Shown one piece after another: positions 39,673-50,213 of a stretch of DNA of 64,000 nt. A program made the translations under genes and the position numbers. This DNA comes from Pachysolen tannophilus NRRL Y-2460 (taxonomy: Eukaryota; Ascomycota; Pichiomycetes; Alaninales; Pachysolenaceae). Under the pieces are notes generated by a model. The model was not told the DNA's origin. It did not search any database and saw nothing but the letters and a program-made list of their open reading frames with translations. Position 1 is the first letter of the stretch; the number at the start of each line of letters is the position of its first letter. Location: NCBI GenBank assembly GCA_001661245.1, contig KV454011.1:1493315-1557314 (forward strand), written 5' to 3'.

Positions 39673-41658
39673 ATGAAAAGTTATTGGTTTTTGCGGGCGC
39701 TCAGTTTATGCGCTTTTGTTATTCTGAAAGTATCATCCGCTGCAGTAGATGGGAGTGATCTGCCCTTCCCTCCAGAGACTTATGTCTTTTCACTTTGGAA
39801 TATTAACTCCACTAACTCAAGCGGGAATGACAGTGCAATCATTAACAGCACTTTAACCAAATTAGAAGCTATTGGTAATGACACTTCACTTAGTGATTGT
39901 CAAAAATGTACTGAGAGATTATCGTTAGGTAAGAATATTTCACTATCTAGACCAGATTTAGTACCAATTATTTGGACTAAATGGTGCACAGTTACTGGTG
40001 TTGACACTGCCATTGATTGTGAAGTTACATATTCAAGAAATACTGTTCAAAGAACAGGATATGGTACCGATTTCACCAATGTCTTACAATTAATGGATCC
40101 TTCTAGTTATGATGGCCAATATTACTGTTACTACCAGGAAGATGTTTGTTCTTTACCACTGACACCAGAAGTTGATATTTCATATATGTGGCCTCAAAAA
40201 CAACCTAAACATTATATTGCACCAACTCCTGGTTCAGAAACTTTTAACGTCTTACACGTTAGTGATTTCCATATAGAATTGGATTATACCATTGGTGGAG
40301 AAGGTAACTGTTCTTCAGGTGGTATCTGCTGCACTCCACACTGTTACAGAGAAAAACCTTTCCCATCTGGTTATAATGAGACTTATTATAATACTTCAAC
40401 TCAATCTTTCTATAACAGTTCTTATGTCAATGGAGAATTTGTTAAAGGAGATTTTGAATACTATTATAATTCTTCTATTTATCAACCAGCACATACTTTT
40501 GGTGAATATGAATGTGATGCTCCTGAAGTGTTGATTAATAACTCATTGAAATCAATTACAGACTACCAAAAATTGAAAAATTTAAATTTCCAGTTTGCAA
40601 TTTTTACAGGTGATTTAGTTGACCATGACGAAGACCAATATATTAGCTTTGAATCTACAGTTTTATCTGAAGAATATATTTACAGAGATTTAAAATATAG
40701 ATTACAAAATATATCAGTTTTCCCGGTTTTAGGAAATCATGACAGTTATCCTTATGGACAATTAGCACAAAATAGTTCTGGTCATTCAAACTTGTATAAT
40801 TGGAATTATGATTTAATGGCTGAAATGTGGTCAGATTTTGGTTGGTTAGATCTGAGTGCTGCTCAACAAGTCAGGTCTCATTACACTGGTTATGCAATTA
40901 CTACACAACAAGGGTTAAAAATCATTTCTTTAAACTCTAACAGTTGGTACGATGCTAATCTTTATACTTTCTGGAACTCAACTGAACCTGATACTTTTGG
41001 TCAATTTGAATTTTTAGTTGATGAATTAGTCGCTAGTGAACTGATAGATCAAAGAGTTTGGATTATTGCTCATATTCCACCAATTGTTAGTGATATTTTA
41101 CCAATCCCAGCTAAATTATTTTCAGATGTCATTAAAAGATTTTCCCCTTATACAATTGCTGGTATTTTCTATGGTCACACACATGAAGATCAATTTAGTA
41201 TCTTGTACGCAGGTAATGGTACAGAAAAAACTCTGGAAAACGTTGTTAATCATGCATGGATTACCCAAGCTGTTACTCCACAAGTTCAAAAAAATCCAAG
41301 TTGGAGATATTATGAAGTTGATAGCAAGACTTTTTCTATTATGGATTCACAGAATTTTTACTTCAAATTGAATGAGACATTTGACAATAGTGGGAATGAG
41401 CCAACTTGGGAATTTGAATACTCAGCAAGAGATGCATTTGACATTGATTGGCCTTCAACTTCTCCATTAAATGCAAGCTATTGGCATTTGGTTGCAGAAA
41501 AGATGAAAAACAGTACTTACTATAATCAAATGTATACCAATTATGAGTACAGATTTTCACCTTATACACCAGACTGTTCTTCAACAACTGACTGTAAAGA
41601 TAACTGGTGTTATGTTACTAGTTTTACATATGAGAGGTATCTGAACTGTACTAGCTAA
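39673..41658 (+). CDS. Secreted acid-sphingomyelinase-like phosphodiesterase
   Basis: Calcineurin-like metallophosphoesterase of the acid sphingomyelinase group. The 661-residue protein begins with a signal peptide (MKSYWFLRALSLCAFVILKV, cleaved after about residue 23). A saposin-like Cys region (DCQKCTERLSLG) comes next. Metal motifs: DFHIELDY with Asp198, GDLVDHD (Asp314), GNHDSYP (354-357 GNHD), HIPP near 473, GHTHED (GHTH 501-504). Many N-x-S/T sites and a Cys-rich C-terminus (CSSTTDCKDNWC) suit an exported glycoprotein. Start ATG at 39673; upstream extension begins only at a TTG. Natural substrate unproven. Confidence 0.88.
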   Translation: MKSYWFLRALSLCAFVILKVSSAAVDGSDLPFPPETYVFSLWNINSTNSSGNDSAIINSTLTKLEAIGNDTSLSDCQKCTERLSLGKNISLSRPDLVPIIWTKWCTVTGVDTAIDCEVTYSRNTVQRTGYGTDFTNVLQLMDPSSYDGQYYCYYQEDVCSLPLTPEVDISYMWPQKQPKHYIAPTPGSETFNVLHVSDFHIELDYTIGGEGNCSSGGICCTPHCYREKPFPSGYNETYYNTSTQSFYNSSYVNGEFVKGDFEYYYNSSIYQPAHTFGEYECDAPEVLINNSLKSITDYQKLKNLNFQFAIFTGDLVDHDEDQYISFESTVLSEEYIYRDLKYRLQNISVFPVLGNHDSYPYGQLAQNSSGHSNLYNWNYDLMAEMWSDFGWLDLSAAQQVRSHYTGYAITTQQGLKIISLNSNSWYDANLYTFWNSTEPDTFGQFEFLVDELVASELIDQRVWIIAHIPPIVSDILPIPAKLFSDVIKRFSPYTIAGIFYGHTHEDQFSILYAGNGTEKTLENVVNHAWITQAVTPQVQKNPSWRYYEVDSKTFSIMDSQNFYFKLNETFDNSGNEPTWEFEYSARDAFDIDWPSTSPLNASYWHLVAEKMKNSTYYNQMYTNYEYRFSPYTPDCSSTTDCKDNWCYVTSFTYERYLNCTS

Positions 41659-42118
41659 TATTTGTTGCTTTCAACTCATAAGAAGTAACGACTCTAAGAA
41701 GAGTGGAGATTATACTCCAATTACTTACTTTTTTTTCTTTCTTTCTATATTTTCATTTATTTTTTCTTCAACGAAACTTTTATTTTTCACTTTATTCCTG
41801 ATTGACATAGGAAACCAAGTTAGATTCTAAATTTTTATTTTGCGATCACTTTTATTTTTTTTTTTATTTAAAAAATACTTTTTTTTTTCTCTTCAAAAAC
41901 TTGTCATATTTTACTATAGACTGCTAGAGCCATTAGACAGTATTTTTTTAGAAGTTAAAATATAATTTTTGATTCCAAGATCAAATGTAGATGATAAAGA
42001 AGTGATGACGAAGATGGCGGTCAAACCGACCTTTTCTCAATTCAGTCGGGGACTTTCCGACTGCCTCGAAGTGAAGCACCACCACTAGATGAATAAATCC
42101 CGACCTTTTCATCTACAA
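41659..42118. other. Intergenic region upstream of tRNA-Glu
   Basis: T-rich 3' flank of the preceding gene, then a less AT-rich stretch from 42000 with a perfect 7-bp inverted repeat CAGTCGG/CCGACTG (42043-42063). No gene seen. Confidence 0.45.
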
Positions 42119-42189
42119 TCCGATGTAGTGTAACGGCTAGCACGGTCCGCTTTCACCGGGCAAACCCGGGTTCGACTCCCGGCATCGGA
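42119..42189 (+). tRNA. tRNA-Glu (anticodon TTC)
   Basis: A 71-nt cloverleaf. The acceptor stem TCCGATG/CATCGGA pairs at all 7 positions. The anticodon stem GTCCG/CGGGC encloses loop CTTTCAC with anticodon TTC at 42152-42154. The T arm is CCGGGTTCGACTCCCGG, including the B box GGTTCGACTCC. It closely resembles S. cerevisiae tRNA-Glu(TTC). No intron. A T-run shortly downstream (near 42197) serves as Pol III terminator. Confidence 0.97.
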
Positions 42190-42672
42190 AAATTTAATTT
42201 TTTATTAATTTTTATAATTTTTATATCATCGATGATAATAATACAATTCGCTTACTAGACATCACATTTATATTGGTTCAAAACTAACCTTGTGGTTTTT
42301 CTGTAGTTTTGAAAACAAGTTTGATTTGAAAATGATTTTTTTTTTCTATTTCAGTTTTCTCAATCTAAAAAAGTTCTATTTACAAAAAAAAAGTTTTTTC
42401 AAGAAAAAAAAAATAAAGTTGATTGAACTGATTTAAGAAAAATAAGTCTAGATAAGCAAAAAACGGGAAGAAATACAGAAAGAAAGTTTTTTTTTTTCTA
42501 TAAGTTTTCTGCTTTTCAAAAATTTTGGTAACGTGAATCATAATAACGTCAAAACACAAACAAACAAACAAACAAAAAGAAAAAAAAATTAAAACATGAA
42601 TATCAAAATGAAAATCACAAACATTAATGTAAACATTTTCAAGATTAAAAAAAAAGATATATTTCATTTTCA
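42190..42672. other. tRNA-COQ1 spacer
   Basis: T-rich sequence including the Pol III terminator and the COQ1 3' flank. No gene seen. Confidence 0.45.
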
Positions 42673-44130
42673 TTATTTTGTCCTTGTTAAAATTGAGTTA
42701 GTCAAAAATTCTAATGCTGAACGTGCATCACTATTTGGTAAAATACTCAAATTTTGTAAAGCACGATTACAATAATCTTGGGCCATCAGTCTAGTTTGTT
42801 GAACTCCATTACAAGCTTTAACAGCCAGTCTTGCAGTTTCAACATCACCTGGTTCGCTAAACTTTCTACCAATCATCGGTCCTAGCTCTGGTCTTTCTTT
42901 CCAAGCATACAAGACTGGAGCAGTAGCTAATCCTAATTTTAGATCTGCTCCTGAAGGTTTACCCAATTCTTCATCACTTCTAGTATAATCTAACATATCG
43001 TCAACCATTTGGAAACATAATCCCAAATTTCTTCCAAATTGATAGCAGTTTTCCACAACATCTAATTGTGCACCTGAAAGGATTGCTGCTGACCTTGCCG
43101 ATTTGGACATCAACGATGCAGTTTTTAAATAAGTTTTGTGTATATAATATTCAAATGCAGCATTTACATTTTCCTCATGAGTTATATTGGCTGGGTTTCT
43201 TGTTGGGACAACAGAATATTCATGAAGTTGAACGGGCACTTTCCCAGTTGCTTGTGGTATTTGTTTATCACCTTCTACAACATTGGTATTTGGCTGGAAA
43301 ACTGTATTTTTCAATTGCATGAATTCTCCTTCAACCAAATTTGCTATTGTCATAGACATTAATTCAATAACTTCAGGATTTCTTAACCTTGCAATGGCAA
43401 CTGAAGCTCTACCTAATAAAAAATCACCTGCTAAAATAGCCATCTTATTTGTAAAAGCGATATTACCACTTGGTCTTCCTCTTCTAGAATCTGAAAAATC
43501 TATAACGTCATCATGTAATAAAGATGCTGTATGGATCATTTCTACAATTTCACCTAATCTTCTCTGTTTTGGTAATATCCCATTTTGTTTATCCAATTCT
43601 GGCAATTTACCCAATGGTTTAGTTAATGGGTCTAACACAATACTAGGATTGATACCATGTAAAATGGCTAATGGTGAAATCGAATCTATGACACTTCTAC
43701 CTGCAATTGTCGGTTTGCTCGGAAGACCAGGGAAATTTGGTTGAGTCGTAACATCCAGTTCATCAATTGGAACTCTATTTCTTTGTTCAATTGGAATCTT
43801 TGAAAGTGCTTTTGATAATAGTAAAACAATTAATGGTCTAACATTTTTACCTTCAGCCTCAAAATAATAAGATGATACTCTATTTAAAGTAGGATGACCT
43901 GAACTGATTAAACCAGCAATATTTTTCAGCAATGAAGACATTTCATTACTAACAATAGAAAAAGGATCAGTAAAAGATGATTTCTTAGAAGGTTGCACCA
44001 ACTTTTCTGCAGTCTCAATCGCAGTTGCCCATGAAGATCCATTTCGAGAGTATCTAGCAATTGGAGCAATTATCAATTTGAAGTTTCTAGAGTTTCTAGA
44101 CAGAAACCCTCTGTGTAAAAATCTCAACAT
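42673..44130 (-). CDS. COQ1: Polyprenyl diphosphate synthase for ubiquinone side chain
   Basis: Builds the polyprenyl tail of coenzyme Q on the matrix side of the mitochondrial inner membrane. 485 residues from the ATG at 44130 (MLRFLHRGF), with an Arg/Ser-rich presequence; a longer frame starts only at a TTG. First Asp-rich motif: LLHDDVIDFSDSRRGRPSGN. Second: FQMVDDMLDYTRSDEELGKPSGADLK, quoted here as MVDDMLDY, then GKPSGADLKLGLATAP. FEAEGKNVRPLIVLL is the N-terminal family block. Chain length (Q6 to Q9) cannot be read from the sequence. Length is close to S. cerevisiae Coq1 (473). Confidence 0.95.
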   Translation of the reverse strand: MLRFLHRGFLSRNSRNFKLIIAPIARYSRNGSSWATAIETAEKLVQPSKKSSFTDPFSIVSNEMSSLLKNIAGLISSGHPTLNRVSSYYFEAEGKNVRPLIVLLLSKALSKIPIEQRNRVPIDELDVTTQPNFPGLPSKPTIAGRSVIDSISPLAILHGINPSIVLDPLTKPLGKLPELDKQNGILPKQRRLGEIVEMIHTASLLHDDVIDFSDSRRGRPSGNIAFTNKMAILAGDFLLGRASVAIARLRNPEVIELMSMTIANLVEGEFMQLKNTVFQPNTNVVEGDKQIPQATGKVPVQLHEYSVVPTRNPANITHEENVNAAFEYYIHKTYLKTASLMSKSARSAAILSGAQLDVVENCYQFGRNLGLCFQMVDDMLDYTRSDEELGKPSGADLKLGLATAPVLYAWKERPELGPMIGRKFSEPGDVETARLAVKACNGVQQTRLMAQDYCNRALQNLSILPNSDARSALEFLTNSILTRTK

Positions 44131-44735
44131 TGTAAAAAAGTAAACGATTGGAAAACTTTCAAAATGAATTTTTATAGATTCATATATATATATATATATC
44201 AATATTTAAATGACAAACAAATGCAAATAAAGCTCAATGGTATTTAAAATGCTCTCCCAATTTTCCCTTTTTTTTTTGGTTCCCAACTTTTTGTATTTTT
44301 TTCTCTTTAATCTTGACTTCACTTGACTTTTTTTCTCTCTCTCCAAAGCCTTCTATAAACAACAAACAATACCAATAGAACCAACAATTGATAATATTAA
44401 CAAAGATTGAAAAATTCTATATAATTTATAAAGTGATATAGATTAGAGCAACTGTTAATCAATTTTTAATAAAAAAAGTTTTGCTTTTTTTTACTGATTT
44501 TTTGGTTTTTTTTTTTTTTGGTGCATTTTTTTTTTTCAGGGCGAAAAAAGAGAAGTAAAATAGAAGAACAAATCATAAGTGAATAGATTGATCATAATTT
44601 TTTTTTTGTATTGCTGTTGAAAAAGAGATTTTGGATCTAGAGTTATTTGAGTTGAATTTGAGTTTTTGTGTGGTGTGAGTGGGTTATTTTTTTGATTTGA
44701 GAAAGATTTGGTAATTTTGGTAACTTTTAATAATC
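44131..44735. other. Divergent COQ1/RER2 promoter region
   Basis: 605 bp, AT-rich, with several T runs; no recognised element and no gene. Confidence 0.45.
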
Positions 44736-45554
44736 ATGACGGAATCATGGATATCGACATTTCCTGGGTATACTCAACTGCTTTCTTTGACCAAGAAATT
44801 TTTTGCTAATATAATAAAGACGGGTCCGGTGCCTCAACATATAGGGTTTGTTATGGATGGTAATAGACGTTTTGCTAGGAGAAATAAAATTGAACTTAAA
44901 GAAGGTCATAATGCTGGGTATGAAAGTATGGCTCATACTTTAGAATTATGTTATGAATGTGGTGTTAAATCTGCAACTGTATTTGCATTTAGTATAGAAA
45001 ATTTTAAAAGATCTCCAATAGAGGTGGAATGGTTAATGGAGTTGGCCAAATCCAGGTTACTTCAAATAGTTGAACATGGGGAATTATGTGAAAAATATGG
45101 TATTAGATTAAATATAGTAGGAAATATAAAACTTTTACCAAAAGATGTTCAAGAGATTTTAATAGAAGCTGAAAGAATAACAAAGGGTAATAAGAGAGCA
45201 ATTTTAAATGTTTGTATTCCATATACTTCTAGAGATGATATGACACATGCAATTAAATCAGTGGTGAAACAAGTTAAATCGGATAAGTTATCTACTGAAG
45301 ATATAACTGCAGATACTATAACTGAAAATTTATATACAGCAGGTGTACCACCATTAGAATTATTAATTAGAACTAGTGGTACACATCGGTTCAGTGACTT
45401 TATGTTATGGGAAGCTAGTGATTCAGGTGTGATGGTTGAGATGATTGATACGTTATGGCCTGATTTCACACCTTTCCAATTATATTTGATTTTATTAAAA
45501 TTTAGTTTTAATTATGATAGGAGAAGACTTTGTAAAAAAAAAATAACTTTATAG
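44736..45554 (+). CDS. RER2: Dehydrodolichyl diphosphate synthase (cis-prenyltransferase)
   Basis: Makes the polyprenol for dolichol, the ER glycan carrier, together with Nus1. 272 residues (S. cerevisiae Rer2 286). The catalytic HIGFVMDGNRRFARR contains Asp41. FAFSIENFKRSP and the C-terminal RTSG..R.SDFMLW block follow; these five regions define the family. The C-terminal RxG motif supplied by the Nus1 partner in eukaryotes is absent, as expected. Rer2 and Srt1 are hard to separate on sequence; Rer2 is the more likely as the housekeeping enzyme. Confidence 0.92.
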   Translation: MTESWISTFPGYTQLLSLTKKFFANIIKTGPVPQHIGFVMDGNRRFARRNKIELKEGHNAGYESMAHTLELCYECGVKSATVFAFSIENFKRSPIEVEWLMELAKSRLLQIVEHGELCEKYGIRLNIVGNIKLLPKDVQEILIEAERITKGNKRAILNVCIPYTSRDDMTHAIKSVVKQVKSDKLSTEDITADTITENLYTAGVPPLELLIRTSGTHRFSDFMLWEASDSGVMVEMIDTLWPDFTPFQLYLILLKFSFNYDRRRLCKKKITL

Positions 45555-45711
45555 ATGGATTTTTATTTATAGTCATTGAACAATAATATATGTAAATAAA
45601 TTTAAAAAAAACTACAAAATTCATTACAATAATAGAATAGGATAACATATATAGATTGAAATTTTTTTTTTATAAAATTATTCTTAATTCTTATTATTAC
45701 TATTTAAATAC

Positions 45712-46329
45712 TTATTTAGCTTCTTTATTAGCTTCTTTAGCCTTTTCGAATTCTTCTTTAAACTTATCAGCATTTTCCTTATTACCAAATCTGATAGCCA
45801 ATGTTTGAGCTTCTGGTTCACCTTCTGAAACATCTGCAGTAACAGTATAAACCCATGATCTATCACTTCCAACATTTGGTTTTAATTCATATTCCGGTGA
45901 AATAAAATGATTAGCACAAGTCTTTAAAGTCTTATCCCTTCTCATCAACAATCTAACCTTGTTCGTCTGTTTATGTTTCAAAAACTTGACATCACCAGTA
46001 CCTCTTTCTTTCCATTCTTTTGATTCTGCAGCAAATTTAAATAATTTAGCTCTAACTTTTAATAATACTTCTTCATTTTCTTCATTGGTCTTGACTTCAA
46101 CTTTCTCAAGCTTTACCAATGGCTCAAAATGAATCTCTGGTGACTCTGGAGCATCCTCATCATTTTTCTTAGAATCTTCATCATTTTCTTCCTTATCATC
46201 ATTTTTTTCTTTATCATCAGATTTCTCCAATTCTGGTTTTTTCTTAGAACCTCCAAACATTGAAAAAACACTGGCTGTTGGTGGAGCTGGAGTAGACTTA
46301 ACTTCCGGGGTCTTTGATTCTTCGGCCAT
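45712..46329 (-). CDS. YRB1: Ran-binding protein 1
   Basis: Stimulates Ran (Gsp1) GTP hydrolysis with RanGAP and dismantles export complexes in the cytoplasm. The 205-residue protein has an acidic/Lys N-terminus (residues 30-60) and a single RanBD1 domain from about 70 to 195: [20 protein letters not shown], then [39 protein letters not shown] and an [20 protein letters not shown] end. These are the typical RanBD signature blocks. ATG at 46329. Convergent with RER2, 157 bp apart. Confidence 0.95.
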   Translation of the reverse strand: MAEESKTPEVKSTPAPPTASVFSMFGGSKKKPELEKSDDKEKNDDKEENDEDSKKNDEDAPESPEIHFEPLVKLEKVEVKTNEENEEVLLKVRAKLFKFAAESKEWKERGTGDVKFLKHKQTNKVRLLMRRDKTLKTCANHFISPEYELKPNVGSDRSWVYTVTADVSEGEPEAQTLAIRFGNKENADKFKEEFEKAKEANKEAK

Positions 46330-47507
46330 ATTGTTCCTATATAAATACTATGAATATATAAAAATTCTTTCTTTACTAAATTAAAGAATAATATTATATA
46401 TATATATATAAAGTTACAATATTATTATTGTGATGGATTTCTTTTCAAAATTTTTTTTTAATGTTTTTTTTTTACTTTACTTTTTCCTCATTTCTCTTGA
46501 GACAAGAACAACAACAAAAAAATTTAAAAAATTAAAAAAATTTAAAAAATTAAAAAAAAACATAAAAATGTTTCCTAAAACGGATGCATTTGAAACACAG
46601 ACTTCTTTAAAAAGTAATTCTTGTGATTTGAAGTCAAGACATTACCCGATTTGAGTGTGATTACCCAATGGGGAAACTGCTTCTCACGCGATGGCTTTAA
46701 AGAAACAAAGAGAACAAAAGAGAAAACAAAAGAGATAATGATGAAGGTAATGATGGTGAAGTTTCTAAGAGTTGAAGCAATTGGCGGTCACTTTTAAAAA
46801 CCCAAGATTTAGCATTTACAATGGTTTTATAACTAGTGTAAGAAAAAGTGTTCATTATTGATTGATGATTAATGTTTTGTATATATTAAATAGGTTTTGT
46901 TTGGATTTCGAAAAAAATTCAATTATACAAATATTCATATAACAAAGTATTAGATTACAATGTTTTAATAAATTTAATCAAAAACCAAGATTATTCTTAT
47001 TCTATGTTTGTTATTAAGAATTACCACTGGTAATCAATTGGTAATCAATTATTATTATTACATGATACAAGATGAGACAAAGTTATTTATATATATATAT
47101 GTTTATTAATAAAAATCTATAAAAATCACCGTATCTATCTATTATAACCACAAAGAAAAAAAAAGAAAAACCAAGAACAAAACATAAATACTACATACTT
47201 TTCAATATAAATACATTTTCTTTTTTTTTTTTTTGCTTTTTTCTTATGTTCATCATATATATATCTCTAATCAATCCATCTATTTATTGTTTATTAGATA
47301 TTAGTTTATTTCTCGAATGATCTGTTTTTTAATGTCGGTTCCTGTGAGTTTCTGTCATTAATTGATTCCTTTCGGTAATTAAAGAAGTAGTAGTAAAAAT
47401 AAAAAAAAAAAAAATAATAAAAAGATTGAATATTTAATATCTATATATATATATTTTTTTTTTGTTGGTGGCAAAATCAGGAAATTGATTGAATTAGAAG
47501 CCCAATC
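46330..47507. other. 1.2-kb divergent YRB1/NTH1 region
   Basis: AT-rich with A/T runs. A 74-codon plus-strand frame at 46430-46654 starts at GTG and is low-complexity, so it is not called. No STRE (CCCCT) was noticed upstream of NTH1. Confidence 0.45.
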
Positions 47508-49727
47508 ATGGAATATTTAATGAAGAAAAAAAAACGGAACTCATCCGTTGGGAGTGATGATATTGATCCATATTCAGACCCAGATATTTATTATGGTCCA
47601 AAGACAAATCCAACACTTGCAACTAAAGATTCTAAAATAGGTAGAACAAGAACTCTTTCAACAGTAGAACAACTGTTTAATAAGAATTTTCTTAGAGATG
47701 AATTTCAAACTTCTTTAACAAGAAGAGCTTCATATGATGATAATAGTCAACAAAATAGACGTTTTTTCATTAGTGATATTGACGCCACTTTAAAAGAATT
47801 ATTAGAAAGTGAAGATAGTGATAAAAATTATCAAATAACTATTGAAGATACAGGACCAAAAGTATTAAAATTGGGGACTCTTAATAGTAATGGTTATAAT
47901 CAAGCAGATATTAGAGGTACTTATATGTTATCGAATCTTTTACAAGAATTAACAATTGCTAAAAGATTTGGTAGAGATCAAATGATTTTAGATGAAGCAA
48001 GATTAAATGAAACTCCTGTTAAAAGATTAAGAAGATTAATTGTTACACAATTTTGGAATTCTTTAACTAGAAGATTAGATGATACTAATATAGGAGTTAT
48101 GGCTAAAGATACAAAAATTCATTCAGAAGATGCAAAATATCCAAGAATTTATATTCCATATACTGAAAAGGAACAATATGATTATTTTTGTAATGTAAGA
48201 GATTTAAATCCACAATTACATTTAGATGTTCAATATTTACCTAAAGAAATTACACCTGAATGGGTTCAATCTGTTAATACTAGACCTGGGTTATTGGCAT
48301 TAGCAATGGATAAACAAATTGATAAAATTACTGGTGAATCTTATCTTACAGCATTCCCATATGTTGTACCAGGTGGTAGATTTAATGAATTATATGGTTG
48401 GGATTCATATATGATTCTCTTGGGTTTATTAGTTGATAATAGAATTGATCTTGGAAGAGGAATAGTAGAACATTTTATATTTGAAATTAAACATTATGGA
48501 AAGATTTTAAATGCAAATAGATCTTACTATTTGTGTAGAACTCAACCACCATTTTTAACAGATCTGGCAATAAAAATATTTGAACTGATGGGTGGAAAGA
48601 GTAATGAAGTTGCATATGATCTTTTACAAAGAGCTTTTAAAGCTGCAATAAAAGAATACAAAACAGTATGGCTTTCAGAACCAAGATATGATCCAAAATC
48701 AGGATTATCATGTTATCATGCAATGGGTAAAGGTATACCACCAGAAACAGAAGCAACACATTTTACTACTCTTTTAACACCTTATGCTCAAAAATATGGT
48801 GTTTCATTTGAAGAATTTCAAAAATTATATAATGATGGTAAAATTCATGAACCTAAATTAGATGAATATTTTATTCATGATCGTTCTGTTAGAGAAAGTG
48901 GTCATGATACTTCATATAGATTAGAAGGTCGTTCTGCAAACTTGGCAACAATTGATTTGAATTCTTTATTATATAAATATGAAAAGGATATTTCTTTTAT
49001 TATTAAAAATTTTTTCAATGATGAATTTGTTTCTTATGATGGAACAATGGAAAAATCTCTGTATTGGGATCTGAAAGCTATTAAAAGAAAAGAAGCTGTT
49101 GATAAATATTGTTGGAATGAACATGAAGGAATGTATTTCGATTATGATATTAAATTAGAAAAACAATCATCATATGAAACTGTTACAACACTTTGGCCTA
49201 TGTGGTCACAAATGGCTTCAAAACATCAAGCTGAACTATTAGTTAAAAAAGCTTTACCAAAATTTGAAGAATTAGGTGGTTTAGTTGCAGGTACAGAAAG
49301 TTCAAGAGGTATTGTTAATTTACAACGTCCTTCCAGACAATGGGATTATCCATATGGTTGGGCTCCTCATCAAATGTTAGCATGGGTAGGTCTTGAAAAT
49401 TATGGTTATAAAAATGTAGCCAAGAGAATATGTTATAGGTGGCTTTACTTGATAACAAAGGCATTTGTCGATTACAACGGGATTGTAGTAGAAAAATACG
49501 ACGTAACAAAAGGTACTGATCCTCATAAAGTGGATGCTGAGTATGGGAACCAAGGAGCAGATTTTAAAGGTGTTGCTACAGAAGGTTTTGGATGGGTTAA
49601 TGCCAGCTTTATTCTTGGACTAACCTATTGTGATAACTTAGCCATTAGAAACTTAGATAGCGTGACTCCCCCACATGATTTTTTCCAACAACTTAAACCC
49701 GAAGAGAGAAAAGAATATGGATTATAA
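47508..49727 (+). CDS. NTH1: Neutral trehalase
   Basis: Cytosolic enzyme hydrolysing trehalose on return to growth; activated by PKA phosphorylation with 14-3-3 binding and by Ca2+. 739 residues (S. cerevisiae Nth1 751). N-terminal candidate PKA sites: Ser12/13 after KKKKRN, Ser51 in RTRTLS, Ser75 in RRAS. The Ca2+-binding loop DSDKNYQITIED (about 103-114) is intact. The GH37 catalytic domain carries trehalase signatures PGGRFNELYGWDSYM near 287 and QWDYPYGWAPHQ near 611. ATG at 47508. Confidence 0.96.
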   Translation: MEYLMKKKKRNSSVGSDDIDPYSDPDIYYGPKTNPTLATKDSKIGRTRTLSTVEQLFNKNFLRDEFQTSLTRRASYDDNSQQNRRFFISDIDATLKELLESEDSDKNYQITIEDTGPKVLKLGTLNSNGYNQADIRGTYMLSNLLQELTIAKRFGRDQMILDEARLNETPVKRLRRLIVTQFWNSLTRRLDDTNIGVMAKDTKIHSEDAKYPRIYIPYTEKEQYDYFCNVRDLNPQLHLDVQYLPKEITPEWVQSVNTRPGLLALAMDKQIDKITGESYLTAFPYVVPGGRFNELYGWDSYMILLGLLVDNRIDLGRGIVEHFIFEIKHYGKILNANRSYYLCRTQPPFLTDLAIKIFELMGGKSNEVAYDLLQRAFKAAIKEYKTVWLSEPRYDPKSGLSCYHAMGKGIPPETEATHFTTLLTPYAQKYGVSFEEFQKLYNDGKIHEPKLDEYFIHDRSVRESGHDTSYRLEGRSANLATIDLNSLLYKYEKDISFIIKNFFNDEFVSYDGTMEKSLYWDLKAIKRKEAVDKYCWNEHEGMYFDYDIKLEKQSSYETVTTLWPMWSQMASKHQAELLVKKALPKFEELGGLVAGTESSRGIVNLQRPSRQWDYPYGWAPHQMLAWVGLENYGYKNVAKRICYRWLYLITKAFVDYNGIVVEKYDVTKGTDPHKVDAEYGNQGADFKGVATEGFGWVNASFILGLTYCDNLAIRNLDSVTPPHDFFQQLKPEERKEYGL

Positions 49728-49779
49728 CTAAAATATTGAAAAAAATTTTTTTTTTTATTTTTTTCTCAAGTATTATTTA

Positions 49780-49815
<36 letters not shown>

Positions 49816-50213
49816 TTACTATTACAGTTTAATACTGATTACTGACTACTATCACGTATTTTATTTCTATCACATTAAGCTTTTCAATAGTGTATATGCA
49901 TACTCTTATTTTTCGGTTCATTTTTTGACCCAATTTTTCCTTTTAGTCCGTTTAAGTTCCTGCACGAAGTTACGTAATCTCTTACGTAAGTCCAAATTCA
50001 TGATCATTTAGTAAATAAAAATTTTCTTTGAAGCTTTAAGATAGAGAGCGGTATAAATATCTGGGTATTATTCATAATTTTAACAAACAAGAGTTATTTG
50101 AAAAGAATTGTATATAATCAATTATTTATTGTATTCTTTACTCTCTTTTTTTATTTTTATTTTTTTATATTTTCAAATATTGTTAAATTTTTTATCATAT
50201 TCATTTATAAGCA
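49728..50213. other. NTH1-MDH spacer
   Basis: 486 bp with a TA run near 49782-49812 and T runs. No gene seen. Confidence 0.45.

Noticed and set aside
43283-43744. 153-codon plus-strand frame
   Set aside because: Antisense shadow of COQ1, whose protein is strongly conserved on the other strand.
46430-46654. 74-codon plus-strand frame upstream of NTH1
   Set aside because: Starts at GTG and is composed of Phe/Lys runs from T and A tracts.
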